In this document: in pieces, positions 34,597 through 42,573 of the stretch | Layout: each line of letters opens with the position of its first letter | How positions within the stretch are numbered: position 1 is the stretch's first letter | Origin: Planctomycetota bacterium | GTDB lineage: Bacteria; Planctomycetota; Planctomycetia; Planctomycetales; Planctomycetaceae | Direction: 5' to 3' | Assembly: GCA_003388505.1 (NCBI GenBank) | Contig: QQVO01000031.1 | Span: 1-57,094, forward strand | Length of the DNA: 57,094 nt | The notes under the pieces: model-generated | Told to the model about the DNA's origin: nothing | What the model saw: the letters and a program-made list of their open reading frames with translations, nothing else | Databases searched by the model: none | Made by a program: the position numbers and the translations under genes

Positions 34597-35127
34597 GTGA
34601 AGATCGCCGGACGGAACAACCTGAATGAGTTTCACGAGGTGTGCCGGCTGCCCCGGCCGAACGGCGAGGAGCTGGCGCTGACAATGCGTCCGCTGCCGCT
34701 CGGTTTCTCGCAGCGGTTGCGCCAGCGGGGAATTGCACCGCCGTCGCCGCCGCGGCGGGTGGCGCGGGATTCGTCGGGCCGGGCGATCCGCGACGAATCG
34801 GGCCTGGCGGTGATGGTCGCCGATGAGCAGGACGCGGAGTACGGCCTGGCGCTGGAAGCCTACCATCGCCGTGTGGCGGTGCTGGCGGTTGCCGAGTCGC
34901 TGCAGGCCGATGCTCAGATTGAGTTCGAATCCGGAGCACCGGATGGCAACGCCGGCTGGGAGGCGTACGCGGACTCGCTGTTCGCCGAGATGGAGGAGAG
35001 CGGCTTCACTGCAGGGGATCTGGTGCAGTTGTGCACGTTCGTGTGCCGGCTGAGCAATCTGACGGGCGAGCATCTCACGCAGGCCGCAGCGTCTTTTTCG
35101 TCGGTCATCCGGGAGGGGCCGGGATAG
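34597..35127 (+). CDS. Probable tail assembly chaperone (G-like)
   Basis: A 176-aa protein starting at GTG 34597. Features typical of tail assembly chaperones are the N-terminal NNLNEFHEVCRLPRPNGEELALTMRPLPLGF, a charged linker and a helical C-terminus (DLVQLCTFVCRLSNLTGEHL). They normally coat the tape measure protein during tail assembly. The reading frame just before its stop (35031-35127) is open in the -1 frame and leads into the next small gene, the arrangement used for G/GT frameshifting. It is placed right after the capsid gene, not just before the tape measure as in most phages. Confidence 0.55.
   Translation: MKIAGRNNLNEFHEVCRLPRPNGEELALTMRPLPLGFSQRLRQRGIAPPSPPRRVARDSSGRAIRDESGLAVMVADEQDAEYGLALEAYHRRVAVLAVAESLQADAQIEFESGAPDGNAGWEAYADSLFAEMEESGFTAGDLVQLCTFVCRLSNLTGEHLTQAAASFSSVIREGPG
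35092..35100 (+). promoter_or_regulatory. Candidate -1 ribosomal frameshift site
   Basis: Codons TCT TTT TCG contain five consecutive T residues (35094-35098). Slipping back by one keeps TTT in the P site and continues as TTC GTC GGT into the downstream frame, which stays open to 35303. The product would join 167 chaperone residues to 68 more. The A-site match is imperfect (TCG to TTC), so this is a hypothesis. Confidence 0.35.
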
Positions 35128-35144
35128 GCGCGGGGACTTCGGAG

Positions 35145-35303
35145 ATGCGGTCGTGCGATTACTTCGTGCTGAGAGCATGTGAGCGGCTGGGGGTGATGGA
35201 AGCCGACTTCATCAGGCTGCCGTATGCACAGCAGTTGAAGTATCTGGCATATGACCGGCTGCGAGCGGCCGAGGAATCGGTTGGAATCCCGATGATCGAA
35301 TGA
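35145..35303 (+). CDS. Small phage protein, possible chaperone T-domain
   Basis: A 52-aa reading frame from ATG 35145 (MRSCDYFVLRACERLGV) to a stop at 35301-35303. The region LPYAQQLKYLAYDRLRAAEE resembles the short T extensions of phage G/GT tail chaperones. The GGAG before ATG 35145 is directly adjacent (no spacer), and a GGGG at 35132 is weak, so independent initiation looks poor. Fusion to the upstream protein by -1 frameshifting is therefore attractive. If not, it is a tiny stand-alone protein of unknown role. Confidence 0.5.
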   Translation: MRSCDYFVLRACERLGVMEADFIRLPYAQQLKYLAYDRLRAAEESVGIPMIE

Positions 35304-35322
35304 GCCGGAACAAGGAAACGAC

Positions 35323-35598
35323 ATGAGCGACCTCGCAGACCTTTCAACCGTATCGGGAACCGATCTGACGGCCGGGCAGATCAAGGGCATCCTGGCCCAG
35401 ATCGACCTGGACATCACGAATCTGGTGCGGGACGGCAAACTGTCGGCGCTGAAGTACAGCGTGGGGGGAGCGGGCGGACAGCGGACCGACCGGGCGGCGA
35501 ACCTGAAGGCGCTGCTCGATGCGCGGGCCCACTATGAGCGACTGCTGGCGGCTCAGCCGGGCTGGGAGATTTCGCAAGCAACCTGTGAGTCCGATTAG
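35323..35598 (+). CDS. Small phage structural protein (gpW-like candidate)
   Basis: A 91-aa protein. The second half, DGKLSALKYSVGGAGGQRTDRAANLKALLDARAHYERLL, recalls small helical head-tail connector or gpW/DUF6148-type proteins, with a short beta hairpin followed by an amphipathic helix. Its position between the chaperone-like gene and the head-tail adaptor supports a role at the head-tail joint, but the family assignment is uncertain. The stop codon is TAG, followed by AGCGCG, like the ends of the repeat element at 37516. Confidence 0.5.
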   Translation: MSDLADLSTVSGTDLTAGQIKGILAQIDLDITNLVRDGKLSALKYSVGGAGGQRTDRAANLKALLDARAHYERLLAAQPGWEISQATCESD

Positions 35599-35636
35599 AG
35601 CGCGTCATTCACTCATACGAGGCAGGGAGAGACGGG

Positions 35637-35999
35637 ATGGAGATCGAATCAGGGATGATCGCCGCCGACCGGGATCAACTGTTCGCCGACTGGGGCGTTG
35701 AGGTCGTGTTGAGGGCCGTTGAACAGGCGTATGACCCGGAAGACGGTGCGATCGAAGAGACGCCGACCGACTTTGTCGTCACGGCGGTGACCGGCGGTGC
35801 GGCGAAACAGGCGGCGCAAGGGACGGCGGGGCAGCACGGGAAGATCGATGCGGTCTTTCTGATTCGGGGCGAGGACGTTCCGGAGGGGGTCGAATTGAGG
35901 ACCCGCCGGGTTGTGCAGGGCGGCGTTGAATATCGCGTGATGTCGACAGAGACGGACGCTGCGGAGGCGATCGTCACGCTGCACTGCCGGCTGATCTGA
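35637..35999 (+). CDS. Head-tail adaptor/stopper-like protein
   Basis: A 120-aa protein with mostly beta pattern: an N-terminal helix (DRDQLFADWGVEVVLRAV), a variable loop (ETPTDFVVTAVTGG), then GKIDAVFLIRGEDVPEGVELRT and GGVEYRVMSTETDAAEAIVTLHCRL. This resembles small-barrel head-closure or stopper proteins that sit under the portal. ATG 35637 is preceded by AGGGAGAG. The next gene begins 6 nt after its stop. Confidence 0.6.
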   Translation: MEIESGMIAADRDQLFADWGVEVVLRAVEQAYDPEDGAIEETPTDFVVTAVTGGAAKQAAQGTAGQHGKIDAVFLIRGEDVPEGVELRTRRVVQGGVEYRVMSTETDAAEAIVTLHCRLI

Positions 36000-36005
36000 G
36001 GACGA

Positions 36006-36485
36006 TTGCCGACATCGAAGATTACGGAGGACGACGCATTGTTCCGAATAGCAGTCGAGATCGACGATCGGGCGAGCGAACGGCTGGACGAACTCGCAGG
36101 TGAGGAACTGGACGACGCGCGACGGCAACTCGTGGACGACTCAATGACGACCGTTCTGGAAAGCGTCGTGCGGCTCAACCCGGTGGAGACGGGGCGGGCG
36201 CGGTCGGCGTGGGTCCGTGCGCTGAGAGAGGCCGGCGGAGAGGCGCCGGCGGGCTGGAGGGGGTCGCGTTCCCGGAGTGGTGCGGTTGCGGAGGGCGCGT
36301 CGCTGGGAGGACTGAGCAGGTCGGCGGGACGGTCGCGAGACGAGGTGAGTGCGACGAACTCTGTGAGCTACATCAGGTACCTCGAATACGGAACGTCAAA
36401 AATGCAGGCATTCGCGATGGTGCGGCGTTCGATCGCTCAGGCGGTCCCGCGGCTGAGAGAGGTGTTCTCGTTTCCACCGGAGTGA
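36006..36485 (+). CDS. HK97 gp10-like tail completion protein
   Basis: A 159-aa protein whose core RLNPVETGRARSAWV ... SVSYIRYLEYGTSKMQAFAMVRRSI is the HK97 gp10-like signature (NPV-TG-ar then Y..ylEyGTs.m.a...). These proteins sit in the neck between head completion and tail. The start is TTG 36006, chosen because a GAGG (35998-36001) lies at correct spacing right after the previous stop; no in-frame ATG exists before residue 47. A Gly/Ser/Arg-rich loop of about 35 residues (REAGGEAPAGWRGSRSRSG...) interrupts the domain. Confidence 0.72.
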   Translation: MPTSKITEDDALFRIAVEIDDRASERLDELAGEELDDARRQLVDDSMTTVLESVVRLNPVETGRARSAWVRALREAGGEAPAGWRGSRSRSGAVAEGASLGGLSRSAGRSRDEVSATNSVSYIRYLEYGTSKMQAFAMVRRSIAQAVPRLREVFSFPPE

Positions 36486-36513
36486 TCGCCGAACGCGGCG
36501 ATGGGAGTCGGAG

Positions 36514-36969
36514 ATGGTCACGGCTGAGGCGATCACGCGAAGCGTGCAGACATTCTGGGCGGCCGGTTTCTCGGCTTCGGCCACGGTCTATCCGGGGCAG
36601 CAGGCGGACACGTCGGCGCTGGAAGAGTGGGTCGAACTGTGGATCGAGTCGTGGGAAGAGGCGGTTCGGAGGGACGCGTCGCCGCACATTGTGCGCGTCA
36701 ATGTCACAGTGCACTGTTTCAGCCGTTCTGCGACGGCGGCGACACGGGTTCAAGAACTGGCGGACGCGGCGCGCGACGTCTTGGCGCGGCAAACGATCGT
36801 CATTCGAGACTATGACGAGAGTGGGACGCCGGTGCTGGGTCACGTGCGGCTGCGCGAGGCGGAGATGCACGACATGACGCGACCGCAGGGCGCCGAGCAC
36901 CGTGGCGTGTTGCGTCATGCGGTCGTTGCAATCAACGGGCGAGCCGAGTCGCTGGCCGAAGCGATCTGA
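36514..36969 (+). CDS. Tail terminator-like protein
   Basis: A 151-aa protein matching the position and general pattern of tail terminators: an N-terminal helix (AEAITRSVQTFWAAGF), YPGQQADTSALEEWVELWI, HIVRVNVTVHCFSRSATAATRVQELADAARDVL, then short beta strands. Such proteins cap the end of the tail tube and join it to the neck. It follows the gp10-like gene by 28 nt and precedes the tail tube gene by 38 nt, the usual order. Family call is by context and pattern. Confidence 0.6.
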   Translation: MVTAEAITRSVQTFWAAGFSASATVYPGQQADTSALEEWVELWIESWEEAVRRDASPHIVRVNVTVHCFSRSATAATRVQELADAARDVLARQTIVIRDYDESGTPVLGHVRLREAEMHDMTRPQGAEHRGVLRHAVVAINGRAESLAEAI

Positions 36970-37007
36970 GCGGCTCAAAGGGATCTTGACCAGGGAAGGG
37001 AAACAGC

Positions 37008-37517
37008 ATGGCTGTGTCGAATCTGACGCGGAATCTGAGAGACGGCGAACTGCGGATCAAAGACGGCACGTCCGGGACGCCGCAGTCGCTGACGGTGCTG
37101 CTGGATGAAGGAGACCTGCGGTGGGCGGTGCGGTCGAACACGATCGAGGTGAAAGACCGGGGTTCGATTACAGACGGGCACACGCGGAAGGGGGACGAAG
37201 AACCGGTGTCGCTGTCGTTTACGGTGAAGTGGACGCAGTTGATCGGAAAAGCGGGGAACCCGGCCGATCCGCTGCAGCTCTATGAGATGCTGATGTTCAC
37301 GTCGGGAGCGGACGTCGTGAGTACGTCGCCGGACGGTGAGCAGGAGACGCTGACGATGGAATTCACGGTGGTCGATCCGGCCGGAGTCGCAGGCGAGAAG
37401 ATCACGTTTTCGAAGGTGTATCGCGAATCGTTGACGATGACGGAAGGGGACGACGCGAACCTGATCGCGTTCAGCGGCCGGGCGTTCGAGACGGAGCCGC
37501 TGGTGGAGCGGGTGTAG
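37008..37517 (+). CDS. Tail tube (major tail) protein
   Basis: A 169-aa protein of all-beta character: LRIKDGTSGTPQSLTVLLDEGDLRWAV at the start, DRGSITDGHTRKGDEEPVSLSFTV in the middle and EFTVVDPAGVAGEKITFSKVYRESLTM near the end. These fit the tube fold of long-tailed phages. GGGAAGGG lies 9 nt before ATG 37008. The TAG stop is formed with the first bases of a repeat element that begins at 37516, so the gene end and the insertion coincide. Hexamers would stack along the tape measure. Confidence 0.72.
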   Translation: MAVSNLTRNLRDGELRIKDGTSGTPQSLTVLLDEGDLRWAVRSNTIEVKDRGSITDGHTRKGDEEPVSLSFTVKWTQLIGKAGNPADPLQLYEMLMFTSGADVVSTSPDGEQETLTMEFTVVDPAGVAGEKITFSKVYRESLTMTEGDDANLIAFSGRAFETEPLVERV

Positions 37518-37746
37518 AGCGCCTTGCAGAACTGTGTTTGTGCTGAGGGGGCAGGTTGGCTGGAGTTCGTCATCTCCGGCGAAGTGGCGGGTCGAGAGCC
37601 GAGAGTCAAGGGTCAAGGGACACGAATCGTTGACGTGTCGTTAGTCAGGTCTCTGGACTCTCAGCCCTCAGCTCATTTTCGGTCATGCATCCGCGAATCA
37701 AGAGCGGATCGTTCCCGGGACAACATACAAAACTGCAGAGCGCTCT
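37516..37746 (+). mobile_element. Repeat element copy 1 (MITE-like, 231 nt)
   Basis: Non-coding element with imperfect inverted ends AGAGCGCCTTGCAG and (inverted) AGAGCGCTCTGCAG. Its left 83 nt match the inverted copy at 43764-43958 with one visible mismatch, and its right 60 nt match with about five; the centre differs. Internal short repeats of the GAGAGTC/GACTCTC type occur. No transposase is present. It starts within the TAG stop codon of the tail tube gene. Confidence 0.75.
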
Positions 37747-37784
37747 GGCCGGCGCGGGTGTGCGTCGAGCATGGATCGGATGAT

Positions 37785-37811
37785 ACGGCCGGCTGACGCC
37801 GGGCGCTCGCC
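37785..37811 (+). repeat. Family F GC-rich repeat
   Basis: CGGCCGGCTGACGCCGGG followed by CGCTCGCC, imperfectly palindromic, between element copy 1 and the tape measure gene. A near-identical copy is at 50938-50964 and an inverted one at 54531-54557. Confidence 0.55.
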
Positions 37812-37850
37812 AGGGGACGTGGTGGGCACAACGAAGGTCGAGGAACTTCG

Positions 37851-38549
37851 ATGGCGTTTACGGAATCGTTGACGGTTCGGATTCTCGGGGACAGTTCGCA
37901 TCTCAAGAGTGAACTGGAGTCGGCGGCGTCCGATATTCGGAATCTGCAGACCAGCCTCAATCAGGCCGGTCAAGCGGGGGAGCAGATCGGCCAGGGCTTT
38001 GCGCGGGCCTCATCGGCGATGCGGCCGCTGCAGGAGATCAGCCGCATGCTCAGTCGGCTGACGACGCAGGCGGAGACCCTGGGACGGACGCCGATCCGGT
38101 TGAACGTGCAGCCGGCGCTGCAGGCGCTCGGCACGTTGAGCGGAGCGATCCAGGCGATTGCCGGCCAGTTGCGGGCGTTGTCGGCGATCCCGGTAGGAAT
38201 CGGTGCGGGGCCGATCGGCGGCGGGGGACCGATCCGCCGGTTCGCGGAGGGAGGGCTGGTGACCGGCCCGTCGGGGAGGGACGTCGTTCCTGCGCTGCTC
38301 TCGGCCGGAGAGTTCGTGATGAGCCGGCGGGCGACCGAGGCGCTGGGATCGCGGTTTCTGGAAGCAGTCAATTCGGCTCCAACCGCTCGGTCAGTGAGTC
38401 GCGGAACAGCGATGAGCCCTCCGCCCGCCCGAGTGACGACTAACAATTTCGGCGGCGTAACGATTCAAGTGGCGGATGGTTCGCAGGTGAACGGGATCGT
38501 GCGGGATCTGCGACTGCAAGGGGTGCATTTGAGGAACCGGCGGGGATAG
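37851..38549 (+). CDS. Short tape measure-like protein
   Basis: A 232-aa protein with an N-terminal helical part (SHLKSELESAASDIRNLQTSLNQAGQ), a central helix rich in Q and L, and the C-terminal block FAEGGLVTGPSGRDVVPALLSAGEFVMSRRATEALG, which is a hallmark of tape measure proteins. Typical tape measures have 600 to several thousand residues; at this size the tail would be very short. GAGGAAC precedes ATG 37851. No muramidase or peptidase domain is present. It follows the repeat element, so loss of an original longer copy is possible. Confidence 0.65.
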   Translation: MAFTESLTVRILGDSSHLKSELESAASDIRNLQTSLNQAGQAGEQIGQGFARASSAMRPLQEISRMLSRLTTQAETLGRTPIRLNVQPALQALGTLSGAIQAIAGQLRALSAIPVGIGAGPIGGGGPIRRFAEGGLVTGPSGRDVVPALLSAGEFVMSRRATEALGSRFLEAVNSAPTARSVSRGTAMSPPPARVTTNNFGGVTIQVADGSQVNGIVRDLRLQGVHLRNRRG

Positions 38550-38629
38550 GGCCGGGTTTCCCACGGGCTGCCTGGTGAGAAGGCGAGGTTCGAGGTCATG
38601 AATACACGCCGGCGGGAAGCGGTACGGGT

Positions 38630-38648
38630 CGCACGCTGGCAGCGTGCG
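38630..38648 (+). repeat. Family C palindrome
   Basis: CGCACGCTGGCAGCGTGCG, identical core to 21462, located 18 nt before the Dit-like gene within the virion cassette. Confidence 0.65.
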
Positions 38649-38665
38649 GTACGGGAGCGGGAGAG

Positions 38666-39112
38666 ATGTTGACATTCAAGCCTTGCATCTGGCGGGACGG
38701 TGCGCTGACGGAGTTGCCTCGGCCGGTGGACGTGGTGCGGGTGCAGGACAGTTGGGACTTCGCGCAGTTCAAGGTGCCGCTGGCATCGGGTGATGCTATC
38801 GAGGGGCGCTCGCTGAACGGGGTGGACATTTCGCTCGAAGGCCGCGTGGGACGGCAGGCGGGCGTGCTGACCGCCGACGAGGGCGACATGCTCGCCGCGC
38901 TCGATGCGCTGCGTGCGGCGCTCGGCGTGAGTGCGCCGGAAGACGAGTACGAACTGTTCCTGTATCACGATTCCAGTTCCGGGACGTACCGGTCGTTTCG
39001 AGAGTGCACGACGGTGCGGTTCGAGTACGACCTCTCCGCACCTCAACTCTTCAGTTATTCGGCGGTGATTCACGCCAGCGATCCGGCGATCTACACCGAC
39101 GCGCCGTCGTAA
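38666..39112 (+). CDS. Distal tail (Dit-like) protein
   Basis: A 148-aa protein following the tape measure gene. The N-terminal RVQDSWDFAQFKVPLASGDAIEG, then VDISLEGRVGRQAGVLT and the C-terminal YELFLYHDSSSGTYRSFRECTTVRFEYDLSAPQLFSYSAVIHASDP resemble siphophage distal tail and tail-component domains (galectin-lacking short form). It would form the hexameric ring between tube and tail hub. The family match is by general pattern and position. Confidence 0.62.
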   Translation: MLTFKPCIWRDGALTELPRPVDVVRVQDSWDFAQFKVPLASGDAIEGRSLNGVDISLEGRVGRQAGVLTADEGDMLAALDALRAALGVSAPEDEYELFLYHDSSSGTYRSFRECTTVRFEYDLSAPQLFSYSAVIHASDPAIYTDAPS

Positions 39113-39147
39113 GCAATCCGGCTGAGGCGTGGGACTTCAGAGAATTC

Positions 39148-40725
39148 ATGTTTGAGCGACGCATACTCCATCACGGGGAGACGCCGACTGGGCCGGCGGT
39201 CGACATTTCGCAGCGGGCCGCGGCAGGGTGCTGGTTCGAGCTGCTGCGGCAGGGGGGGTGCGGGGCCGGGCAGCTCGTGCTCAAGGACCGTTTTCCGGAC
39301 CGGGATGAGATCGAGATCGGCGACTGGATTTCGTTCGAATATGAAACCAGCGACCGCTGGTATCTGGGACGCGTGGAAGAGCGGTCGGCGGTCAGCCCGG
39401 CGGGCGTGTCGTTCCGGCTGGAAGGCATGGGCATCGAACTGAACGAAGTCTTTCCGGGCGGATTCTCCGTGGACGCGGAGGGGGTGCCGCCGCACCGCTT
39501 CGGGCGGACCGACCTGTTCAGCAACGATCCGGACTATCCGCTGGAGACGTTTGACTCCGCATCGGTCGCCGCAGACGTCGTGACTTTGCTTCTGCAACGC
39601 TACGTCACGCCTGCGACGCATATCGCCCACGATGCAGGATTGATTGAGTCGCCGCCCGATCCTGCGACGGTGGCCAGCCTGAAGTTCCGCGGCGAGGAGT
39701 CGGTGCGGTCGATCGTCAAGGAACTGGCGATGGTCGCGCGGGGCAGTTCCTGGGGGGTGAACGCGGAGGGCGTCTTCTTTTTCCTCCAGCAGCGGGAGGA
39801 GACTGCGTTGACGCTGCGCGAGGGACGGGACGTGACGCTGCTGGAGGAATCGCGGGACCGGGAGCATCTGTTCAACCGGGTGCTGCTGACAGGCGACTAC
39901 GTCTACGACGTGCGGAATTCATCCGGGATCATCGCGCGGCGCGCGTATCGATTCCGGGGCAACTTCGTGCAACCCGACAGCCGGGAACTGCACGGGGAGC
40001 GGCGGATCCGGATGTGGATTCCCTGGTTGCGGACACCCGAGGACTCGATCGCCTTCATCCGTGAGTTCTTCCGCATCTACTCGCAGCCGACGAGCCGCTA
40101 CCTCGTGGAGACCGACGGCCGCTCGGCGTTGCTGCAGCCCTGGTTGGGCCGCGTGCGGTTGGAAGACCGGGACGGCAACGAGATTGTCACGTCGCACGTG
40201 GAAGCGGTGCGGGTCGAATTCGACCGCGTCCCGCGGTTTCGGCTCGAACTGGGTTCCGGTGATCCGCGCACGCTCTGGCCCGAGCCTCCGGAGGACGAGC
40301 GCTGGGAACTGCCGGAAGCGCAAATCGCCGGCGGCAAGCTTTCGCTCACCGACGCGTCAAGTTCGGAAGACGGATCGTCGGCCGCGAGTTCGGAGAGTTC
40401 CGGATCGGAAGGGTCGGAAGCATCGTCGGGGTCGTCCGGGGTCTCGTCGGCCGGGGGCACGAGCAGTGCCGCGTCCTCTTCGGCGTTGAGTTCAGAGTCG
40501 TCTGAGGAGGCTGGGAGTTCTCTGTCGGAGGACGGTTCATCGGCTTCGAGCGAGACGGCGACGAGCAGTGCGGACCGGTCGTCGAGCGCGGTGAGTTCGA
40601 GCGCGCCGCCGGCAAGCAGCACCGGCGGCGCGCCGTCGTCGACCGGATGGAGCAGCGGCGGGCCGTTCAGTTCGGATGCGGGTACGTCGTGGTCGTCTTC
40701 GCTCGGCGAATCCTCGCTGAGCTGA
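39148..40725 (+). CDS. Tail hub/Tal-like protein with Ser-rich tail
   Basis: A 525-aa protein from ATG 39148. Residues 1-400 resemble tail hub (gp27/Tal, prophage tail endopeptidase-like N-terminal) proteins: IGDWISFEYETSDRWYLGRVEERSAV, SLKFRGEESVRSIVKELAMVARGSSWGVNAEG, ITSHVEAVRVEFDRVPRFRLELG. From about residue 405 to the end the protein is Ser-, Gly-, Glu- and Ala-rich, with many SS and SSE pairs and no predicted fold. This unusual end is followed by genes for sugar transfer, so it may be a glycosylated or adhesive fibre. No peptidase motif is visible. Confidence 0.62.
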   Translation: MFERRILHHGETPTGPAVDISQRAAAGCWFELLRQGGCGAGQLVLKDRFPDRDEIEIGDWISFEYETSDRWYLGRVEERSAVSPAGVSFRLEGMGIELNEVFPGGFSVDAEGVPPHRFGRTDLFSNDPDYPLETFDSASVAADVVTLLLQRYVTPATHIAHDAGLIESPPDPATVASLKFRGEESVRSIVKELAMVARGSSWGVNAEGVFFFLQQREETALTLREGRDVTLLEESRDREHLFNRVLLTGDYVYDVRNSSGIIARRAYRFRGNFVQPDSRELHGERRIRMWIPWLRTPEDSIAFIREFFRIYSQPTSRYLVETDGRSALLQPWLGRVRLEDRDGNEIVTSHVEAVRVEFDRVPRFRLELGSGDPRTLWPEPPEDERWELPEAQIAGGKLSLTDASSSEDGSSAASSESSGSEGSEASSGSSGVSSAGGTSSAASSSALSSESSEEAGSSLSEDGSSASSETATSSADRSSSAVSSSAPPASSTGGAPSSTGWSSGGPFSSDAGTSWSSSLGESSLS

Positions 40726-40762
40726 TCGACGGCCGTTGGGAGCGCGAACGGAGGGTCGCCGG

Positions 40763-41848
40763 TTGTACTATCGCATGCACACGGACGGCACACGGAGCGC
40801 TGCGGGGCTGGAGTCGTTCTTCGGCGGTCCGGCGCGAACGGCGTGCTGGATCATCGGCGGGGGACCGTCGCTGGCGAAACTGCCCTGCGATCTGATTGGG
40901 GCAACGCCGGCCGCGAAGTTCGCAGTGAACCTCGGCGGCAGTTCGCTGATCCGGCCGGACCTCTGGACCTCGTACGACCCCTCAGCGAGGTTTCACCGTT
41001 CGGTTTACCTTGACGCTTCAATCATCAAGTTCGTTCACGAGCGGCGGGCCATGGACCTTGTGCCCGAGACGACGTTCAAAGTCTGCGAGTGTCCGGGCAC
41101 GGTGTTCTTCGACCGGGACACAGAGCGGGGTTTCGCCGATCTCCTGAGTCCCTCGCAGCGGAAGGTGATCGACTGGAACGATTCGCTGCTGCAGGCGATC
41201 GACATCGCGTATCGGCTGGGGTTTCGCAGGCTGTACCTCGCCGGATGCGACATGCATGTCAGGCCGTCTCCCGAGCAGATGGCCCATGCAATGCAGGCGG
41301 GAGTCGAGTATGCGCGGCTGGAGACGCTCGAAGCGTTCTTTCGCCGCTGCGACGAGGCGGGTTGCTCGCGAGAGCGGCTGGCGGAAATGCAGTCGCCGTT
41401 GCAGTACCACTTCGACGAGCAGAAGAAGCTGGCCTCCGCCGTGCAGACCGACCTGCACTATTTCCGCGTCGTCCAGTACCTGCGGCTGGCGCGTCGCTCG
41501 CTGGCGCTGGCCGGGATGGACCTCGTGTCGGTCACGCCGGAAAGCCGCTTGAACGACCATTTCGAGCATCGCAGCGCGGAACAGGCGGCTGCGGAGATCT
41601 GCGCCGCCGTCGGGGATCCGGCTGCCGAATCGACACGGGGCCGTTATTCGCTGACGGCGGCGCGAACACCGGCGGGCATCGGTCCGATGCGGGACTTGAA
41701 GCCGCATCACTGGAAGAAATCGGGCGAGCGACCTGCGTCGAATCGGCCGCCGGGCGGAGAGGCGGAGGAGGCTCCCACTCTCCGGCGGGCTCCGAGGGGA
41801 TGGGACGAACTGCCGGCGGTCTGCGTCGATGTGCGGGAGGAGGGGTAA
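40763..41848 (+). CDS. DUF115/MptE-like protein of the tail module
   Basis: A 361-aa protein with a Rossmann-like DUF115 (6-hydroxymethylpterin-pyrophosphokinase MptE-like) region. The motifs are WIIGGGPSLAKLPCDL (residues about 29-44), FAVNLGGSSLIRPDLWTSYDPSARF and RRLYLAGCDMHVRP. DUF115 proteins act with surface glycosylation (for example Maf-type flagellin sugar transferases). I place the start at TTG 40763 because GAGG (40751-40754) has correct spacing; ATG 40775 is the alternative. Its stop overlaps the next start (TAATG). The C-terminal 60 residues are low-complexity. Confidence 0.7.
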   Translation: MYYRMHTDGTRSAAGLESFFGGPARTACWIIGGGPSLAKLPCDLIGATPAAKFAVNLGGSSLIRPDLWTSYDPSARFHRSVYLDASIIKFVHERRAMDLVPETTFKVCECPGTVFFDRDTERGFADLLSPSQRKVIDWNDSLLQAIDIAYRLGFRRLYLAGCDMHVRPSPEQMAHAMQAGVEYARLETLEAFFRRCDEAGCSRERLAEMQSPLQYHFDEQKKLASAVQTDLHYFRVVQYLRLARRSLALAGMDLVSVTPESRLNDHFEHRSAEQAAAEICAAVGDPAAESTRGRYSLTAARTPAGIGPMRDLKPHHWKKSGERPASNRPPGGEAEEAPTLRRAPRGWDELPAVCVDVREEG

Positions 41849-42573
41849 TGTTGGACGGAAAAACACCCGCTCTCACCGAGCGCGATTGCACGGTGGTGAT
41901 TCCGCAACACAACGAGGCGCACTTGACGGTGGAATGCGTCCGCTCGCTCAGGCGCGCGGAAGGAATGTCCTGCGACGTGCTGATCGTGGACGACGGGAGC
42001 GACTCCTCGCAAGTGCGGATCGTGCAGCGGGAACTGCCGGGGGAACGGGTGCTGACGCAACTGCACCGGGGAGTCACCGTGGCATGGAATCACGGCGCGC
42101 GGGCCGCGTCGTCGCGGTTTCTCGTCTTTCTGAACAACGACACGCTGTCGCGCGGTCCCTGGATCGACGACTTGCTTGCTCCGCTGCGAAGCGGCGAGGC
42201 CGTCATGACGGGCGTCTGCCGGCGGCGGGAGAGAGCGGTGGGACCGGAGTTGCTCGCGCGATTGCCGGCTCAGCAGTTTCTTGAAGGATGGTGCTTTGCG
42301 GCGGCGGCGAGCGATGTGGAACGCGCTCGCGGATTCGACGAGTCGCTACGGCTGTATTTCTCCGACACCGACGTGCAGTTGCGGCTGCTGGAAGAAGCGG
42401 GGCTGGGGGGCGAGGCGCTGCAGATCGCACGAGGACTGCCGTTGTCCCATGCGGGACATTGCAGCACGCGAATGTTGCCCGACAGGAGAAAGATCTGGCG
42501 ACGGGACCGTGAGCGGTTCATTGAGAAGTGGACCGCGCGGCTGAACGGCCAAGACAAGCTGGGGGCGGAATGA
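41848..42573 (+). CDS. Glycosyltransferase family 2
   Basis: A 241-aa GT2-type enzyme. DCTVVIPQHNEAHLTVECVRSL, then LIVDDGSDSS and FLVFLNNDTLSRGPWIDDL (the DXD-like nucleotide-sugar/Mn site) give the GT-A signature; FSDTDVQLRLLEEAGL is the acceptor-side motif. The start ATG 41848 overlaps the DUF115 stop, preceded by GGGAGGAGGGG. The stop overlaps the ATG of the next gene (ATGA). All three genes are therefore coupled to one message that also encodes tail proteins. Confidence 0.85.
   Translation: MLDGKTPALTERDCTVVIPQHNEAHLTVECVRSLRRAEGMSCDVLIVDDGSDSSQVRIVQRELPGERVLTQLHRGVTVAWNHGARAASSRFLVFLNNDTLSRGPWIDDLLAPLRSGEAVMTGVCRRRERAVGPELLARLPAQQFLEGWCFAAAASDVERARGFDESLRLYFSDTDVQLRLLEEAGLGGEALQIARGLPLSHAGHCSTRMLPDRRKIWRRDRERFIEKWTARLNGQDKLGAE

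Noticed and set aside
40365-40725. Ser-rich tract as a frameshift artefact
   Set aside because: The frame continues without break from the tail-hub domain, ends with a normal TGA, and the next gene follows 37 nt later with its own ribosome site; codons vary, so it looks coding.
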